64,000 nucleotides of DNA from Megalobrama amblycephala (GCF_018812025.1 NC_063052.1:27138354-27202353), one strand, 5' to 3'. Shown: positions 1 to 12,357, counted from the stretch's first letter. Notes: a model not told the origin generated them from the sequence alone. Program-made: numbers and translations.

Positions 1-393
1 TTGTACTCTAAAATTGCTAGAAAATCAAAGTCATATGTCAAGTTGATATCACAAAACTTGAGCCCGCTAAAAGGTTTTAAAGTACAGTTTCCATTGTACC
101 ATAATGTACCATTTCAAAATGTTTTTCAGAATGAATTTTGAATGTTTAAGCTTTCGAATGATACCTAATTTATATATATATATACCAATCAGGCATAACA
201 TTATGACCGCCTTCCTAATATTGTGTTGGTCTCCCTATTGCTGCCAAAACAGCCAAGGTGAAAAGAAAATTACATTTCTATAATGTACTTAAAGTGCTCT
301 ATTTTCGTGCACTAATTTTGTACTTAATATACTAAAAATTCTTCTTTAGTACTTCTTTAGATAATCTTAAGAACATCTAAGTGTACTCAACTG

Positions 394-453
394 TGCTATT
401 TTGAGACACCATGAAATATGAACTGCTATTTTGAGACACCATGAAATATGAAC
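394..453. repeat. 30-bp direct tandem duplication
   Basis: Two back-to-back copies of a 30-bp unit that starts tgctattttgagacacc. It lies in 545 bp of AT-rich sequence that precedes the assembly gap. The same stretch, around 184-250, has a fragment (aggcataacattatgacc) that I recognise as a widespread fish interspersed repeat whose class I cannot name. I see no gene in 1-545. Confidence 0.85.
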
Positions 454-545
454 TAAATGTCCTTTTAATATACCATCTCTGTATTTAAAAAAATATATTT
501 AGATACTTATAGTACATTTGAACCCATAGTGTACTACAAGTGGTA

Positions 546-1545
546 NNNNNNNNNNNNNNNNNNNNNNNNNNNNNNNNNNNNNNNNNNNNNNNNNNNNNNN
601 NNNNNNNNNNNNNNNNNNNNNNNNNNNNNNNNNNNNNNNNNNNNNNNNNNNNNNNNNNNNNNNNNNNNNNNNNNNNNNNNNNNNNNNNNNNNNNNNNNNN
701 NNNNNNNNNNNNNNNNNNNNNNNNNNNNNNNNNNNNNNNNNNNNNNNNNNNNNNNNNNNNNNNNNNNNNNNNNNNNNNNNNNNNNNNNNNNNNNNNNNNN
801 NNNNNNNNNNNNNNNNNNNNNNNNNNNNNNNNNNNNNNNNNNNNNNNNNNNNNNNNNNNNNNNNNNNNNNNNNNNNNNNNNNNNNNNNNNNNNNNNNNNN
901 NNNNNNNNNNNNNNNNNNNNNNNNNNNNNNNNNNNNNNNNNNNNNNNNNNNNNNNNNNNNNNNNNNNNNNNNNNNNNNNNNNNNNNNNNNNNNNNNNNNN
1001 NNNNNNNNNNNNNNNNNNNNNNNNNNNNNNNNNNNNNNNNNNNNNNNNNNNNNNNNNNNNNNNNNNNNNNNNNNNNNNNNNNNNNNNNNNNNNNNNNNNN
1101 NNNNNNNNNNNNNNNNNNNNNNNNNNNNNNNNNNNNNNNNNNNNNNNNNNNNNNNNNNNNNNNNNNNNNNNNNNNNNNNNNNNNNNNNNNNNNNNNNNNN
1201 NNNNNNNNNNNNNNNNNNNNNNNNNNNNNNNNNNNNNNNNNNNNNNNNNNNNNNNNNNNNNNNNNNNNNNNNNNNNNNNNNNNNNNNNNNNNNNNNNNNN
1301 NNNNNNNNNNNNNNNNNNNNNNNNNNNNNNNNNNNNNNNNNNNNNNNNNNNNNNNNNNNNNNNNNNNNNNNNNNNNNNNNNNNNNNNNNNNNNNNNNNNN
1401 NNNNNNNNNNNNNNNNNNNNNNNNNNNNNNNNNNNNNNNNNNNNNNNNNNNNNNNNNNNNNNNNNNNNNNNNNNNNNNNNNNNNNNNNNNNNNNNNNNNN
1501 NNNNNNNNNNNNNNNNNNNNNNNNNNNNNNNNNNNNNNNNNNNNN
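546..1545. other. Assembly gap (1000 N)
   Basis: Exactly 1000 consecutive N. The round number suggests a placeholder of unknown true length. The sequence resumes inside a minisatellite, so the gap was probably caused by that array. Confidence 0.99.
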
Positions 1546-1811
1546 TAATAATCCTTAGAAGAACAAGAGGGCCCTGCGCGAATTTTCGCTTGGGCCCTAA
1601 TAATCCTTAGAAGAACAAGAGGGCCCTGCGCGAATTTTCGCTTGGGCCCTAATAATCCTTAGAAGAACAAGAGGGCCCTGCGCGCTTAATTCGCTTGGGC
1701 CCTAATAATAATCCTTAGAAGAACAAGAGGGCCCTGCGCGAATTTTCGCTTGGGCCCTAATAATCCTTAGAAGAACAAGAGGGCCCTGCGCGAATTTTCG
1801 CTTGGGCCCTA
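1546..1811. repeat. 52-bp GGGCCC minisatellite, about 5 copies
   Basis: About five copies of a 52-bp unit: taataatccttagaagaac, then aagagggccctgcgcgaa, then a tail ending in cttgggccc. Each unit has two GGGCCC palindromes. Most copies are identical; one has a variant centre (gcgcttaattcgc) and an extra taa. The array starts at the gap edge, so its true length is unknown. A diverged relative is at 7681-7932. Confidence 0.9.
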
Positions 1812-1812
1812 A

Positions 1813-3265
1813 TAAATATAGCTGTGAGCAGCGATGGCGGGCCCAAGCCCGGTGGCACCGCCACCCCGGTGGCTTCAGGGCAACTGTGCACAGCGGGCAA
1901 TAGGCATTTAAAACGGTTAAACATCAAAGGACTATGTCAAATTCACTCCACATTTACTGCACTACAAGGTGCCGCTATAGAGCCCCTCCTCCCTGCCCAT
2001 TTTCAAAGGATTACATGTGCCAAGTTTTAACATTATTCTGATGAATTTTGAAGCAAATCAGGTAAAAATAAGAGGGTGATCTAAATGTATGCTGAAAGTC
2101 ACGCATTTTCTGCTTCCAGTTGGTGGCGCTATGACTTTGAATCACAATAGTCACATCCATGTGATCAGCCTTGTACAACGAAGACTAAGCCGAAGTTTCA
2201 TCAAAATCAATTAATGTATGCAGAAGTTATAACACTTTGTTTCCCTTTTCTTGCCATAAATTCGTTGCCTCACCACGGCCAAACCGTTTGAGATATCCAA
2301 AATCCATTTGCAATTAAACAACTTCAATGTGTTAGCAACAAGTTAAAAAAAGCTTGGTGTAAATTGGATAAACCCTGTAGGAGTAGTAGTATAAAATTCA
2401 TAGCCTGTTTTTTCAAAAAATAACATTCAAACAAAAATAGCTGACTTCCTGTTGGTCGGAGCTAATGAATGTAAATTAGAAAATTGTCCGGCTTGATGAG
2501 AACAATATGTGTACTGAGTTTGGTGACTGTAGGAAAAACTAACCCCCCCACTTTTGTCAAAAGGTGGCGCTTCTGAGCCCCTCCACCACACCCATTTCTA
2601 TGGCTTTGTCCATGTCTACTGGTTGACAATATTGATGTGTGTCGAGTTTCATGCAATTTGAAGCATGTTAAGAGCCTCAAAAACACTCAAGAATATTATT
2701 ACAGTTTGACCTGTTGCCATGGCAACAATATTTCAAATATCAAAAATCCTGTCATAGGTCTACATTTGCTGTGTTTTGACATTACACTGATGAAGATTGA
2801 AGCAAATCAGATAAAAATAAGAGGGAGATCTCAAAGCATTTTGAAAGTGATACACTTCCTGCTGCCAGTTGGTGGCGCTATAACTTTGACTCACAATAGT
2901 CACATCCATGTGATCAGACTACTACAACCAACACACTCGTGAAGTTTCATAAAGATCAATATATGTATGCAGACGTTATAACACATTTCCTGTTTCCTTT
3001 TTCTCGCCATAAATTCGTTGCCTCGCCACGGCCAAACCGTTCGAGATATCAAAAATCCGCTGGCAATTTTTAATCATCAATGTCTTGACTTCATGCTGAC
3101 TGAGATTGGTGGCGATCGGATTAAACGCCTAGGAGGAGTATATCAAATTCCAGAGCATGCGTTTTTCAAACAACCCTTAATAGCTGACTTCCTGTTGGGG
3201 TGGCGTTTAACTTAGAGCACGAAAGTTGTTCGGCCCGATGAGGTCTATATGTGTACACAAGTTTT
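1813..3265. repeat. Interspersed repeat family G, copy 1 (class unknown)
   Basis: Starts aatatagctgtgagcagc directly after the minisatellite. The same start follows the second minisatellite at 7933. The body has an internal direct duplication: blocks around 2040-2300 recur around 2785-3060, including the phrases ggtggcgctat and cacatccatgtgatcag and a block reading gttgcctc-ccacggccaaaccgtt. No ORF of note and no terminal inverted repeats seen. It is a familiar teleost interspersed repeat, but I cannot assign a transposon class from sequence alone. Confidence 0.7.
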
Positions 3266-3289
3266 TTTAGAAAACTAGTCCTGTAACAA

Positions 3290-3520
3290 TAGTGATATAG
3301 TGACATAGTTCAAATTCAAATGAGTGTGAAGTTATCTTTTGCAGTGTTTTTAAATTTGAATTAACCTAATTATCAAACTAATAAATGTAATACTATGTTG
3401 TCAGTGGCCTACAAATAAACTGGCCTGATTAGCTGCTTCAGGTGTGTTTGATTAGAGTTGGCAATAAACTCTGAAGCACAGTGAGTCTGCAATAAAAGGG
3501 TTAAAAGGTAAAGCTCATTG
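3290..3520. repeat. Interspersed repeat family R, copy 1
   Basis: About 230 bp shared with 6346-6620 and 9795-9985. Marked by aattaacctaattatcaaac, tgttgtcagtggcctac and a following aataaaagggttaaa. Non-coding; class not determined. Confidence 0.75.
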
Positions 3521-4512
3521 TTACACCACTTTCAACAATTTAAAAAAAAAAAAAAAAGGCTTGCAAATGTTTGTTTTTTTTTCTCTCAAGACCACATTTA
3601 CATAGTTAATGGGTTCTACTGTTTGTCCTCACAATGCTATTGGATAGAAGAAGTGTTTATATGTCTGGTCATCTGACCATGAACTCACTCTACCTGCAAA
3701 CTTCACATCAAGCTCATCTCCTTTTTTTTTTTTTTTTTACATGACTGGATTTGTCAAGATTCAAGTAAGTAAAATTCCTTATATTTTTTTTGTGTTTATT
3801 ACAATGTCTAGAACACAGGTATATTTAGTTATTTTGGAAAACATTAATCAAATTTGATTTAGAGATTGTTATACCATGTTGTAATTCTACAACGTTGGGC
3901 TAGAGTGGTAGTCAAAATAGCCTGTGCTCCTACACATCACATAAGGACACTGCACTTCTCACATGGTCACAAATTTAAATTTAAACGGTTAGATTCATTG
4001 TTACTAAGTTCTAAATGTGCTTTTCTGTTAAATTTGTACTTAGTTTAGTTTAGACAATAATTAAACACAGGAATAAACTGTATGTGGAATTTGAAACTCC
4101 ATCATCCAGAGCAGTATCTGAAACTCCCTGTATCCTTGTAGTTTATTTGTTTTTTAACTTCTAAATGTTCCTGAGATTTTTTTTATGAGTGTTGCCCAGG
4201 TAGCAGTTTATAGCATTAGGATATAAAAAACAGGCTCTGAATGTCTGTGAATGGTCTTGAATATGAACCTGTAAGTACTCTGGGGGTATGCATGTGTTAC
4301 TTTTAGTATATGTAGAAAGCATAATAGGTGATCCAGACAGTATTTTGATTAGCATTTGCATTGAAATTATAATACTTTGATGGATAATTCTTAGATCTCT
4401 ACCCTCAACACATGGTCTACCACCCTGTCTATTTTTTTCAGTTTATCTACTACAATATAAGACCCTTATGTATTATTCACTTATTTATTTTTTTTAACTT
4501 TTTCCATTTCAG
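3521..4512. other. No gene seen; AT-rich, poly-A/poly-T runs
   Basis: Contains an A run near 3542, a T run near 3723, and a polypyrimidine tract ending in cag at 4510-4512 that looks like the splice acceptor for the exon that follows. I searched upstream for the rest of that gene and did not find it. Confidence 0.6.
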
Positions 4513-4514
4513 AA

Positions 4515-4739
4515 TGCCAAGATGTCATCGGACCACCCCGTCTGGATGTACACAAAGACATGATTGCACATTTACCAGTAAAAACGAAGAGAGGATGCTG
4601 CAGACACTGCAATAATGGATACACAAATACACTGTATAAAGTGCATGTTCGCCTGTGCTTCTCAAATGAAAAGAGCTGTCTTAGGGACTATCACTGCAAA
4701 ACACAGACTTCATTCAAACCACATTCATATTCAAAGTGA
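4515..4739 (+). pseudogene. Terminal exon resembling the piggyBac transposase C-terminal Cys-rich domain
   Basis: An open frame of 74 codons follows a good acceptor (tttccatttcag at 4501-4512) and ends at TGA 4737-4739. The translation has a run resembling the piggyBac/PGBD C-terminal Cys-rich (zinc-binding) domain: RLDVHKDMIAHLP, then KRGCCRHC, a later VRLCF, and CLRDYH near the end. That order (His-Leu-Pro, Cys pair, LCF, C-x3-YH) is what I recall for fish piggyBac-like proteins. The DDD catalytic domain is not visible upstream, so this is an orphan last exon or a truncated copy. Class assignment is from memory of the motif, not from a search. Confidence 0.5.
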
Positions 4740-4754
4740 TAGAAGGAAAAGTTT

Positions 4755-4875
<121 letters not shown>

Positions 4876-5046
4876 AATGCTTATTCATAAAAAATATGTT
4901 GTGTGATTATTAAAAAATAAAAAAATAAAATTAAAATTTTCCTACCAGTTGATGATTTCAAAGTGGAACCAGGTCCATGGGTAGCTCACCATTGTGCACA
5001 TTTAATTGCGTCTGATACACAGACAATTCTTCTCCAAAAGGATTAA

Positions 5047-5553
5047 TGGTGCGTCCAAGTCCTCCTGGGAAGTTCGTATTTACGAGGTGGGAAGTCGTGT
5101 GTACGACTGTAGGTGCGTTCAAGTCACTTTTGTCTGAGTATGATGCCAGTGTGCCTTCTCTAAATTAATTACACAAAATAACAACACTTCTGCCTCTAAA
5201 AAATGTAGAGCAAAGAATGTGCATTAGTTGTATGTTGCTTTTTTTTTTTTTTTATTAATTTATGAAGCCATTGTAAACTTCGTTACATATTACATTTTTA
5301 TATTGTGATGCATTCGTATTTTTTACTGGTAATCAGCTTACTTCATTGTAAATAGAAAAGCCTGACAATGTCACTGCTAAATACCTGTAAGTATTGTGGT
5401 ATTTCACTATGTTTCTGACTGACACGCCCCAACTCGTACAGATCGGAGCTTAAAGAAAATTACGAGCTTCCCACTGGTATTTACGACATTGTGGTGGCGT
5501 TCATGTCGGTTCTGCTCGTAAATACGTCTTTCCGACATGACTTGAATGCACCA
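5047..5553. mobile_element. Harbinger-like MITE (507 bp)
   Basis: Imperfect terminal inverted repeats: the 5' end tggtgcgtccaagtcctcc pairs with the reverse complement of the 3' end (tggtgcattcaagtcatg), and homology continues to a shared tacgag near 40 bp in. Flanked by taa at 5044-5046 and 5554-5556, a 3-bp duplication as expected for PIF/Harbinger elements. A partial copy of the terminus (ggtgcgttcaagtcac) sits inside at about 5111. No transposase ORF, so non-autonomous. Confidence 0.7.
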
Positions 5554-5556
5554 TAA

Positions 5557-6345
5557 ATATGGCACAAAACAGTAAACTCTCGCAGGAGATCACGTAGAAA
5601 TAAACAGGAAAAAAACCTAGCCTTGCATAAACAAAGCAAAACAATTAATATCCAATTCAAACATCAACAGCAAATATCTTGTATACACTTCAAATAATAC
5701 ATTAACTCATCATTTCAACACTTTTTGAACTTATTGACACTTAATCGTCATATTTCATGACATCTCATTAGCTCATTAGCACTTTCACACTTGAGTTAGC
5801 TTTAGTCCTTGTGCTATTACTACAGTGCACTCTGTACCTATATATAAATCACTTCTCATATCAATTTACTTATTGAGTTAGTGACTCTTTTCTCATATAA
5901 TATGATAATATGACTTAGAATGAGACTCACCAAGGCAATAACTTCACATATATTCAAAGAAACAAGCTCATTTGCAACACTCCGATTCTCCGTTGGTGCC
6001 TCGTCGACTTCTAACCCCGATGACAGCTTCATGTGGCCACATCCGTTCAGAAATATGATCTACTTATTGCATTTAATCTCTTTTCTCTCTATATTAAAAG
6101 CTTTTACGGAGGGTCTCTGCTTCGTCAGACTCATTCTCTCTCTCTCTCTGCCTCTCACGCAGTGCAACTGCGCCGGCGCAGCCTGTGGGCGGGCCTTATG
6201 AGAGTGCTGCTAACATTGGCTCTTAGGAGAGTCAGTCACTGAAATGAGAGCCGTGATTGGACAAAACAGTTTTCCTTCTGGAACTTTTCTCTCTTTTTTT
6301 TTCTTTTCTTTAGCTTTCTTTATATCAACCTGATTACCCGGGTTA
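5557..6345. other. No gene seen
   Basis: AT-rich, then a GC-richer patch (about 6160-6200, gcgccggcgcagcc) next to a short CT tract. ORFs of 93 and 69 codons here overlap each other in different frames and match nothing I know. Confidence 0.5.
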
Positions 6346-6620
6346 CAAGTGTCATAGTTCAATTTCAAATGAGTGTGAAGTTATCATTTGCAGTGTGTTT
6401 TTATATTTTAATTAACCTAATTATCAAACTAATAATGTAATACTATGTTGTCAGTGGCCTACAAATAAGATTCGCTGCTTCAGGTTAAACTAATAATGTA
6501 ATACTATGTTGTCAGTGGCCTACAAATAAGATTCGCTGCTTCAGGTGTTTGATCAGGGTTGGGATTAAACTCACAGTGAGTCTACAATAAAAGAGTTAAA
6601 TAACTGATCAAGGGTGTAAA
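6346..6620. repeat. Interspersed repeat family R, copy 2, with ~60-bp internal duplication
   Basis: Same family as 3290-3520. A block of about 60 bp (containing atgttgtcagtggcctac and attcgctgcttcagg) occurs twice in tandem, starting near 6427 and 6486. Confidence 0.75.
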
Positions 6621-6625
6621 ACACT

Positions 6626-6630
6626 CTCTC

Positions 6631-6672
<42 letters not shown>

Positions 6673-6722
6673 ACTCACTCACTCACTCACTCACTCACTC
6701 ACTCACACACACACACACACAC
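6626..6722. repeat. Compound microsatellite (CT)n (CACT)n (CA)n
   Basis: Three simple-repeat types in series directly after repeat R copy 2. A related CT/CA tract follows copy 3 of the same family (near 9990-10033), so the microsatellite seems to belong to the repeat. Confidence 0.95.
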
Positions 6723-6784
6723 AGACTGGTGTGAGGAGTTAGGAGGAGGGAGGGGGTAGGGGGGTTGGACAGAGAGACCCTACG

Positions 6785-7690
6785 TCTATGTGAGTTTATG
6801 AAAAATCCACATTCAAACCAAAATATCTGACTTCCTGTTGGTCGCAGCTAATGACTGTAAATTAGAAAGTTGTCCAGCTTAATGAGAACAATATGTGTCC
6901 TGAGTTTGGTGACTGTAGGTTAAACTAACCCCCCCACTTTTGTCAAAAGATGGCGCTATAGAGGCCCTGCTCCCCACCTGTTTCTACGGCTTTGCCCATG
7001 TATCCTGGTTGGCATCTCTGATGTTTGTATCGAGTTTCATGCAATTTGAAGCATGCTAAGTGTCTCAAAAGCATCCTGTGGCAGGGGGGGCGTGGTTCAG
7101 CGGAGTCTGCAGCGGGAGAGAGAGGGAGGAGACGCGCGGTGTCTGAGTGGATTAGACGCAAATATTAAACACCTGTCTCTTGTTTCAGTAATTGGCGTGG
7201 AGAGAGTATTTAACGCCAGGAGAAACAGGAGCCTGCGAGAGAGAGAAGGACTACTGGCTGTTTCCCCACTCCTGGATGTCTGTCTGCTGCTGGAGTGAAG
7301 TCTGACGATTACGTTGATTATTTTGTGCCTGTTTGCACATTGTTTTGTGACATTATTATTTTTGGTGCTAATAAACAGCCAGTAGTCACCTGCCGACCCT
7401 GTCCTCTTCCCTCCTTACTTACGAACTTTGTTACACATCCATAACGAAAATTAAAGTTTGATGCGTTGCCATGGCAACAGTGTTTGAGATATCACAATTC
7501 TTTTCACAGGTCTACATCTGCTGTGTATTGACATTACACTGATGAAGTTTGAAACAAAACAGGTAAAAAAAATAGGGTGATCTCAAAGCATTTGGCCACG
7601 TATTCCAATGTGTGTGCAAATTTTCAAGAGTTTTTGAGCATGGTAAGGGCCCCAAAAATGCCCGAATAGTCGGAAAAAAAATAATTTCCT
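6785..7690. repeat. Interspersed repeat family G, copy 2, split by a solo LTR
   Basis: Matches copy 1 (for example ctgacttcctgttggtcg, tgagaacaatatgtgt, gagtttcatgcaatttgaag). It is interrupted by 7077-7435 and continues at 7441 with gttgccatggcaacag, the block expected from copy 1. Confidence 0.75.
7077..7435 (+). mobile_element. Solo LTR (359 bp) with 5-bp target duplication
   Basis: Begins tgtggcagggg and ends tttgttaca (TG...CA), with a polyadenylation signal aataaa at 7370-7375. It is flanked by catcc at 7072-7076 and 7436-7440, a perfect 5-bp target duplication, and the host repeat reads through cleanly when it is removed. There is no internal retroelement sequence, so this is what LTR-LTR recombination leaves. 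A Ty3/gypsy origin is my guess from the terminal sequence and TSD length. Confidence 0.88.
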
Positions 7691-7932
7691 AAAGTTCCCT
7701 AAAGAAAACAAAAGGGCCTTCAGCCCCTTACAGGGCTTTGGCCCTAATAATAATAATAATCCTTAGAAGAACAAAAGGGGCCCTTCGCCATTTCATTGGC
7801 TTGGGCCCTAATAATAATCCTAAAGAAAACAATAGGGCCTTCAGCCCCTTGGGCTTTGGCCCTAATAATCCTAAAGAAAACAAAAGGGCCTTCAGCCCCT
7901 TACAGGGCTTTGGCCCTAATAATAATAATAAT
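7681..7932. repeat. GGCCCT-type minisatellite, second array
   Basis: About four to five diverged units containing aaagggcc, ttcagcccctt and ggctttggccctaataat. Related to the 1546-1811 array and again placed directly before the aatatagctg start of repeat family G. Confidence 0.85.
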
Positions 7933-8090
7933 AAATATAGCTGCGAGCAGCGATGACGGGCCAAAGCCCGGTGGCACCGCTGGGGTGGCTTCAGGTCAAC
8001 TGTGCACAGCGGGCAATGGGCATTTAAAACGGTTAAACATAAAAGTATTATGTCAATTTCACACCACATTTACTGCAGCAGCTTTTACTT
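7933..8090. repeat. Head fragment of repeat family G, copy 3
   Basis: aatatagctgcgagcagcg followed by the same start as at 1813 (gcccggtggcaccgc, actgtgcacagcgggcaat). It stops matching after about 150 bp. The head contains a small perfect hairpin, gctgc-ga-gcagc. Confidence 0.75.
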
Positions 8091-9794
8091 CAAACTTCAG
8101 CCATGTTTTTAGTGTTTTTGGTCCAAACAGCATATTATTAACTTTTAACCATTTCAACTGCCAGAAGACTGCTATTACACTACAATTGTCCACTATAGAT
8201 CAAGTTTTAGAATAACAAATATTTTCTTACATATATTTCCCTGTCAGCTTGCCTCCTTTAAGATGACAAATACATGATTTTATTTTTTTTATTTTTTATT
8301 TTTTTTACTCCTACTGCTACTACCTTATTAAATTTATACACATATTTCTTTCAAACTATATTAAGGCTGTGCACTATAAGTAAATGTTGTGTTATACCAA
8401 ACTATTATTTTAACATTGATTATATCATAATATTTACAAATAAATAACTACACACAAAATATTGCATTGTACCCTAAACAATGCAGTTTTATTTTCCAAG
8501 TTTTAAAGTTCATTAAAACTCATACAATGAAAACATAGAATCAATCTACTTTAATCAGTGCCTAACACAGCTATTTTGTCATTCGAACTTAAAAAAAAAA
8601 CAAAGAGTAACAGTTTTCTTATCTTTTTACTGATCTGAAGTATAGTACCTTCATTTTGAGTTCATCCAGGTTCAATTACTAAACATACAATCATAATTTA
8701 ATTTAAATCAAACAATAGTGCAAAATATCATCCTAATCTGCCATGTCTGTGTTTTTTCTCAGACAAACCCTAAAAAAATTCTAGAGCAAATTACATACTG
8801 TTATTTGTGCAAACTCCTCCGTGCTCTGAGAAATCTAATTTAGCCTTAATGCGAATGTCTGTGATTGCTGATGTTGTATCCATCTTATTCCAACGCCCCA
8901 TGATGCTTTGCACGAATTATGGGAGTAATTTCTGTTAAACTGTAAACAGTCAGTGATAGACACTATGATCTTTTTAAACTGGGTACAATAAGATGACATT
9001 ATTCTACTCACCCTTCAACCAATGAACAATAAATGGACATTTAAAAGTGTGAAAGCATCAACAACGTTATTTCAACAAGCCATGTAAGGTGTGATTTTTT
9101 CCACAGCAATAACGGATGGGTTGAACATATGCTATAGTGATATATATGCATTATGTAATACATTGCCTTAATAAAAAAAGTTCATGAACTTCAGCATTGT
9201 GTGATACTATTTCAAAGTGATTTCCATTTTAATAAATTGTATTTACCTGTGAAACAAACCTGGAAAGAGACGTGAGGCTTTGAGGAGATTCTTTGTGCAT
9301 ATCCAGTGAATTATTAATGGGATGTATTGTAAATTATATAGAGAGAACAGACCACAAATGTACAGTATATGCTGTCCTTTTTCATACTATTACAGCAGTA
9401 TGCAAAGAGACAAAATAAAATATTCTGGAGGATAGAAAGCAGCTGCTGAAAAGAGCTCTTGCCATAGAAATGAGATTATATTTTGCTATAACATGTTATA
9501 TTACAATACCAAGCGTTATGTAATTCTCATGTCTGAAAATAAAACATGAAAGAAAAATTGACAGCTGATTCAGTCAAGCTGACAGATAAACTTTAATTGT
9601 AGGGCAACCATATGATTTGAAATGATAAGTTTCAGTTTTTTTGAATGGAAGTTCACCAATTCGGAAGTGGAACCCGTAATCTGAAACGCAGTAGGCTAGT
9701 CAGGAATAAGGCTAGTCAATAATCCTCACACTTTATGTTTTTGACCTCCCTGAGCTGTTGTTTGTGCCCCAATCTTATGCACCAAAAGCATGCT
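8091..9794. other. No feature recognised (AT-rich)
   Basis: About 1.7 kb of AT-rich sequence with no ORF over 60 codons, no inverted repeats and no repeat family that I recognise. Confidence 0.6.
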
Positions 9795-10033
9795 TTTGCA
9801 GTGTGTTTTTATATTTGAATTAACCCTAATTATCAAACTAATAATGTAATAATATGTTGTCAGTGGCCTACAAATGAACTGGCCTGATTAGCTGCTTCAG
9901 ATGTGTTTGAGTAAGGGTTGGGAATAAACTCTTAAGCACATTGAGTCTACAATAAAAGGGTTAAATAACTGATCAAGGCTGTAAAACTCTCTCTCTCACT
10001 TTCACTCAAACACACACACACACACACACACAC
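9795..10033. repeat. Interspersed repeat family R, copy 3, with CT/CA tail
   Basis: Shares tgttgtcagtggcctacaaa and aataaaagggttaaataact with copies 1 and 2, followed by a CT tract and a (CA)n run ending at about 10033. Confidence 0.75.
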
Positions 10034-10618
10034 ATAAATGTTATAATAAATAAATGAAATGTGCACAGGTTTTTTTTTTTTTTTTTTTTTTAACATGATT
10101 ACCCAATTATTTTGGCTATATTCACGATTTCTAGTATTTGTACAGGCTTTTTATTTCAGTGTTGTAATTAGCAACTAATTTACCATTGAAGCAGATTTGA
10201 CAGCATTAATTAAAGTTTCTCAAAGGCCAAGATCAAGTTATCTGTGCATCCTGGGCTTCATCAAGCCACTCCCATAATAGCAAGTCCAGGATGAGTGTCG
10301 AAGAACCGAACAATCCAAGATAATGCCAAATCGTCATCAATCAAATCCAGCTAACTGAGTTAGCAATGTACGAAGAACGGGCCCCTGGTCTCAGCATTTC
10401 TATGTGATTTATTTATTTATTGGAGATGAAGGGCAAATTTCAAGTGGTACTTTGAAAAAGGAATCATTTCAAAACAACGTGTATGACTGGACCCAAGACA
10501 CAAAGAAATAATAGCAATTATAAACAAAGACTTAGTTGCTACATTAAGTTAAATGTGATTGGCATATCACACAGTTGATTTAATTACAATTTTTAATTGT
10601 TTTTTTAAATAGTCTTAA

Positions 10619-11424
10619 AGGGTCATGAAACCCCAAAACACTTTTTTTTTAGATGTAAACATGTCACAAAAGTGCGGCTCATTCACCTCTGCCTGCTCTA
10701 GCTGCATTCAAACACGCAATATGCACGGCTCGTAGGCTGTTTCCTTCAGCACAGCAGCACAGAGTTGTTTGTATTTTGCTTGTGATGTGGTCAGAGCTGG
10801 AGTTTGAATACAAACACATGAAAAATACGACTGTTATTCTATACGCGCGGAGCGCGCATATGATCGGTTTCAGCACGGAGCTCCGCGATGAGTTTAATAA
10901 CACTAGCCACGTGGCACATAGCTCATACAGAATAAAGTATCCATGTTTAAAGTTTTTATTTCACACATTCTCCTGCACCAAACATGAACCAGCACGGTGT
11001 AGTTATGCACACATATTTCATCAAGTCTTCTTCAAATGAATTATATGTGCAAACTGGACACTGATACAGTGGTGTAGCCTATCTGAATGCGACGACACAA
11101 TTATTCTAATAGACAAAAGACTAATTTTGAGACTGCAGTGCTCGTAAACGTAATAAAAGTAGCCTATTATTCACCCTATTAAATATTCTTTCGCATTTCT
11201 CCCTTGTGCTTGGGAGTTTGTTGTTATTTTCTCTGTGCTCATATATTCATATTCATTATTCTGTATAATGAGTGTGTTCTATGTGCTTCATTGGTTGTTC
11301 TCTCCCCTCTTCCCCCCCCCTCTACGCTCCCACTTTTCCAGAGCTTTACACGCCCATTTTGACATAGTTTTTTTTTAGTTCAGAGGTTTGAACGACCAGG
11401 GTAAAACAGGGGTTTCATGACCCT
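10619..11424. mobile_element. TTAA-flanked MITE (806 bp)
   Basis: A perfect 16-bp inverted repeat, agggtcatgaaacccc at the left end and its complement ggggtttcatgaccct at the right, flanked by TTAA at 10615-10618 and 11425-11428. TTAA duplication is the mark of piggyBac and Kolobok transposases; I cannot decide between them. No transposase ORF. Confidence 0.85.
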
Positions 11425-11428
11425 TTAA

Positions 11429-12349
11429 CATAATGAGACATCTCACTTCTAGATGCATAATTTAGAGCCACTAAATTGAATCAACCATCAGTGCACAAAC
11501 GCCATCACTTGACGTCCCAAAACACAGTCGTATTTCTTTCGACGTATTTATGATGTTCAGGACAAATCAAAATAGGGCTGCAGATGGTAGATACTTGAAA
11601 AAGAACGACCTAAGAACAGACCCTTGACGGTACAAGATCTAGGAAATAGTCACTTGACATGCATTATAAAACTCAGTGGTCAGATAGACAGTGCAGTCTA
11701 ATTGGTCTGTTTTATAATATTTTTCTATTGAACCTTAGAAGAGTTATAAAAGTCCTTAAAAGGCTGAAGATTGGCTATAAACTGGCCTGAAACACTCACA
11801 GAGACTTGAAGAACCTGGGTAATGGCAGTTACAATGACACCTCCTTATGTCACACATATGGTTTCCCAAAAAATAGTCAGTCAAGATGTAGTCACAAAAA
11901 TGAGCACTCGCTTAATACATTAGCCAGCTTTTGGTGTGGTAGTTTACTTCCTGCAATTGGTTTGTTTGTCAGGAATAGGAAGAATGTCTTTAATGGGCTT
12001 CAGTGCTATAAAGCGATTGTGTTTGCTCAATTAAGGCATAGAGAGGGCAGTAAACATTCCCGTTGCACTTATATAAAGAGCCCCTTAGAGAAATATAAGA
12101 GAGACATGACAGCAGAGGAGGCCTGGGCAATAATTACACATTTACCACTAAATGTCTTTCACCCATCTTTGTCCTCATCCCCTAAACAGCTCTAACTCTC
12201 AGCTAATGGCTTGTTGCTCCAATTGCAAACTAGATCCAAAAAGTTACCTCAACTATGCCAAAACCCAATTGCATTCTTAAAATCTAATTGTGTTCTTCAG
12301 TTCAGTTAGTGAACTGTATTACAAAGCTCTCTCCACCAAATTCATGTCT
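11429..12349. other. No gene recognised; one orphan ORF of 129 codons
   Basis: A plus-strand ORF at 11806-12195 has no motif that I know, no similarity to the nearby elements and no splice context. I consider it probably chance. The rest of the stretch shows nothing. Confidence 0.4.
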
Positions 12350-12357
12350 TATATTCA

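Noticed and set aside
5920..6242. Two overlapping ORFs near a GC-rich patch
   Set aside because: They use different frames, cross a CT repeat and match nothing known.
11806..12195. Plus-strand ORF of 129 codons
   Set aside because: No recognisable motif, no exon context, no relation to neighbours; kept only as a note.
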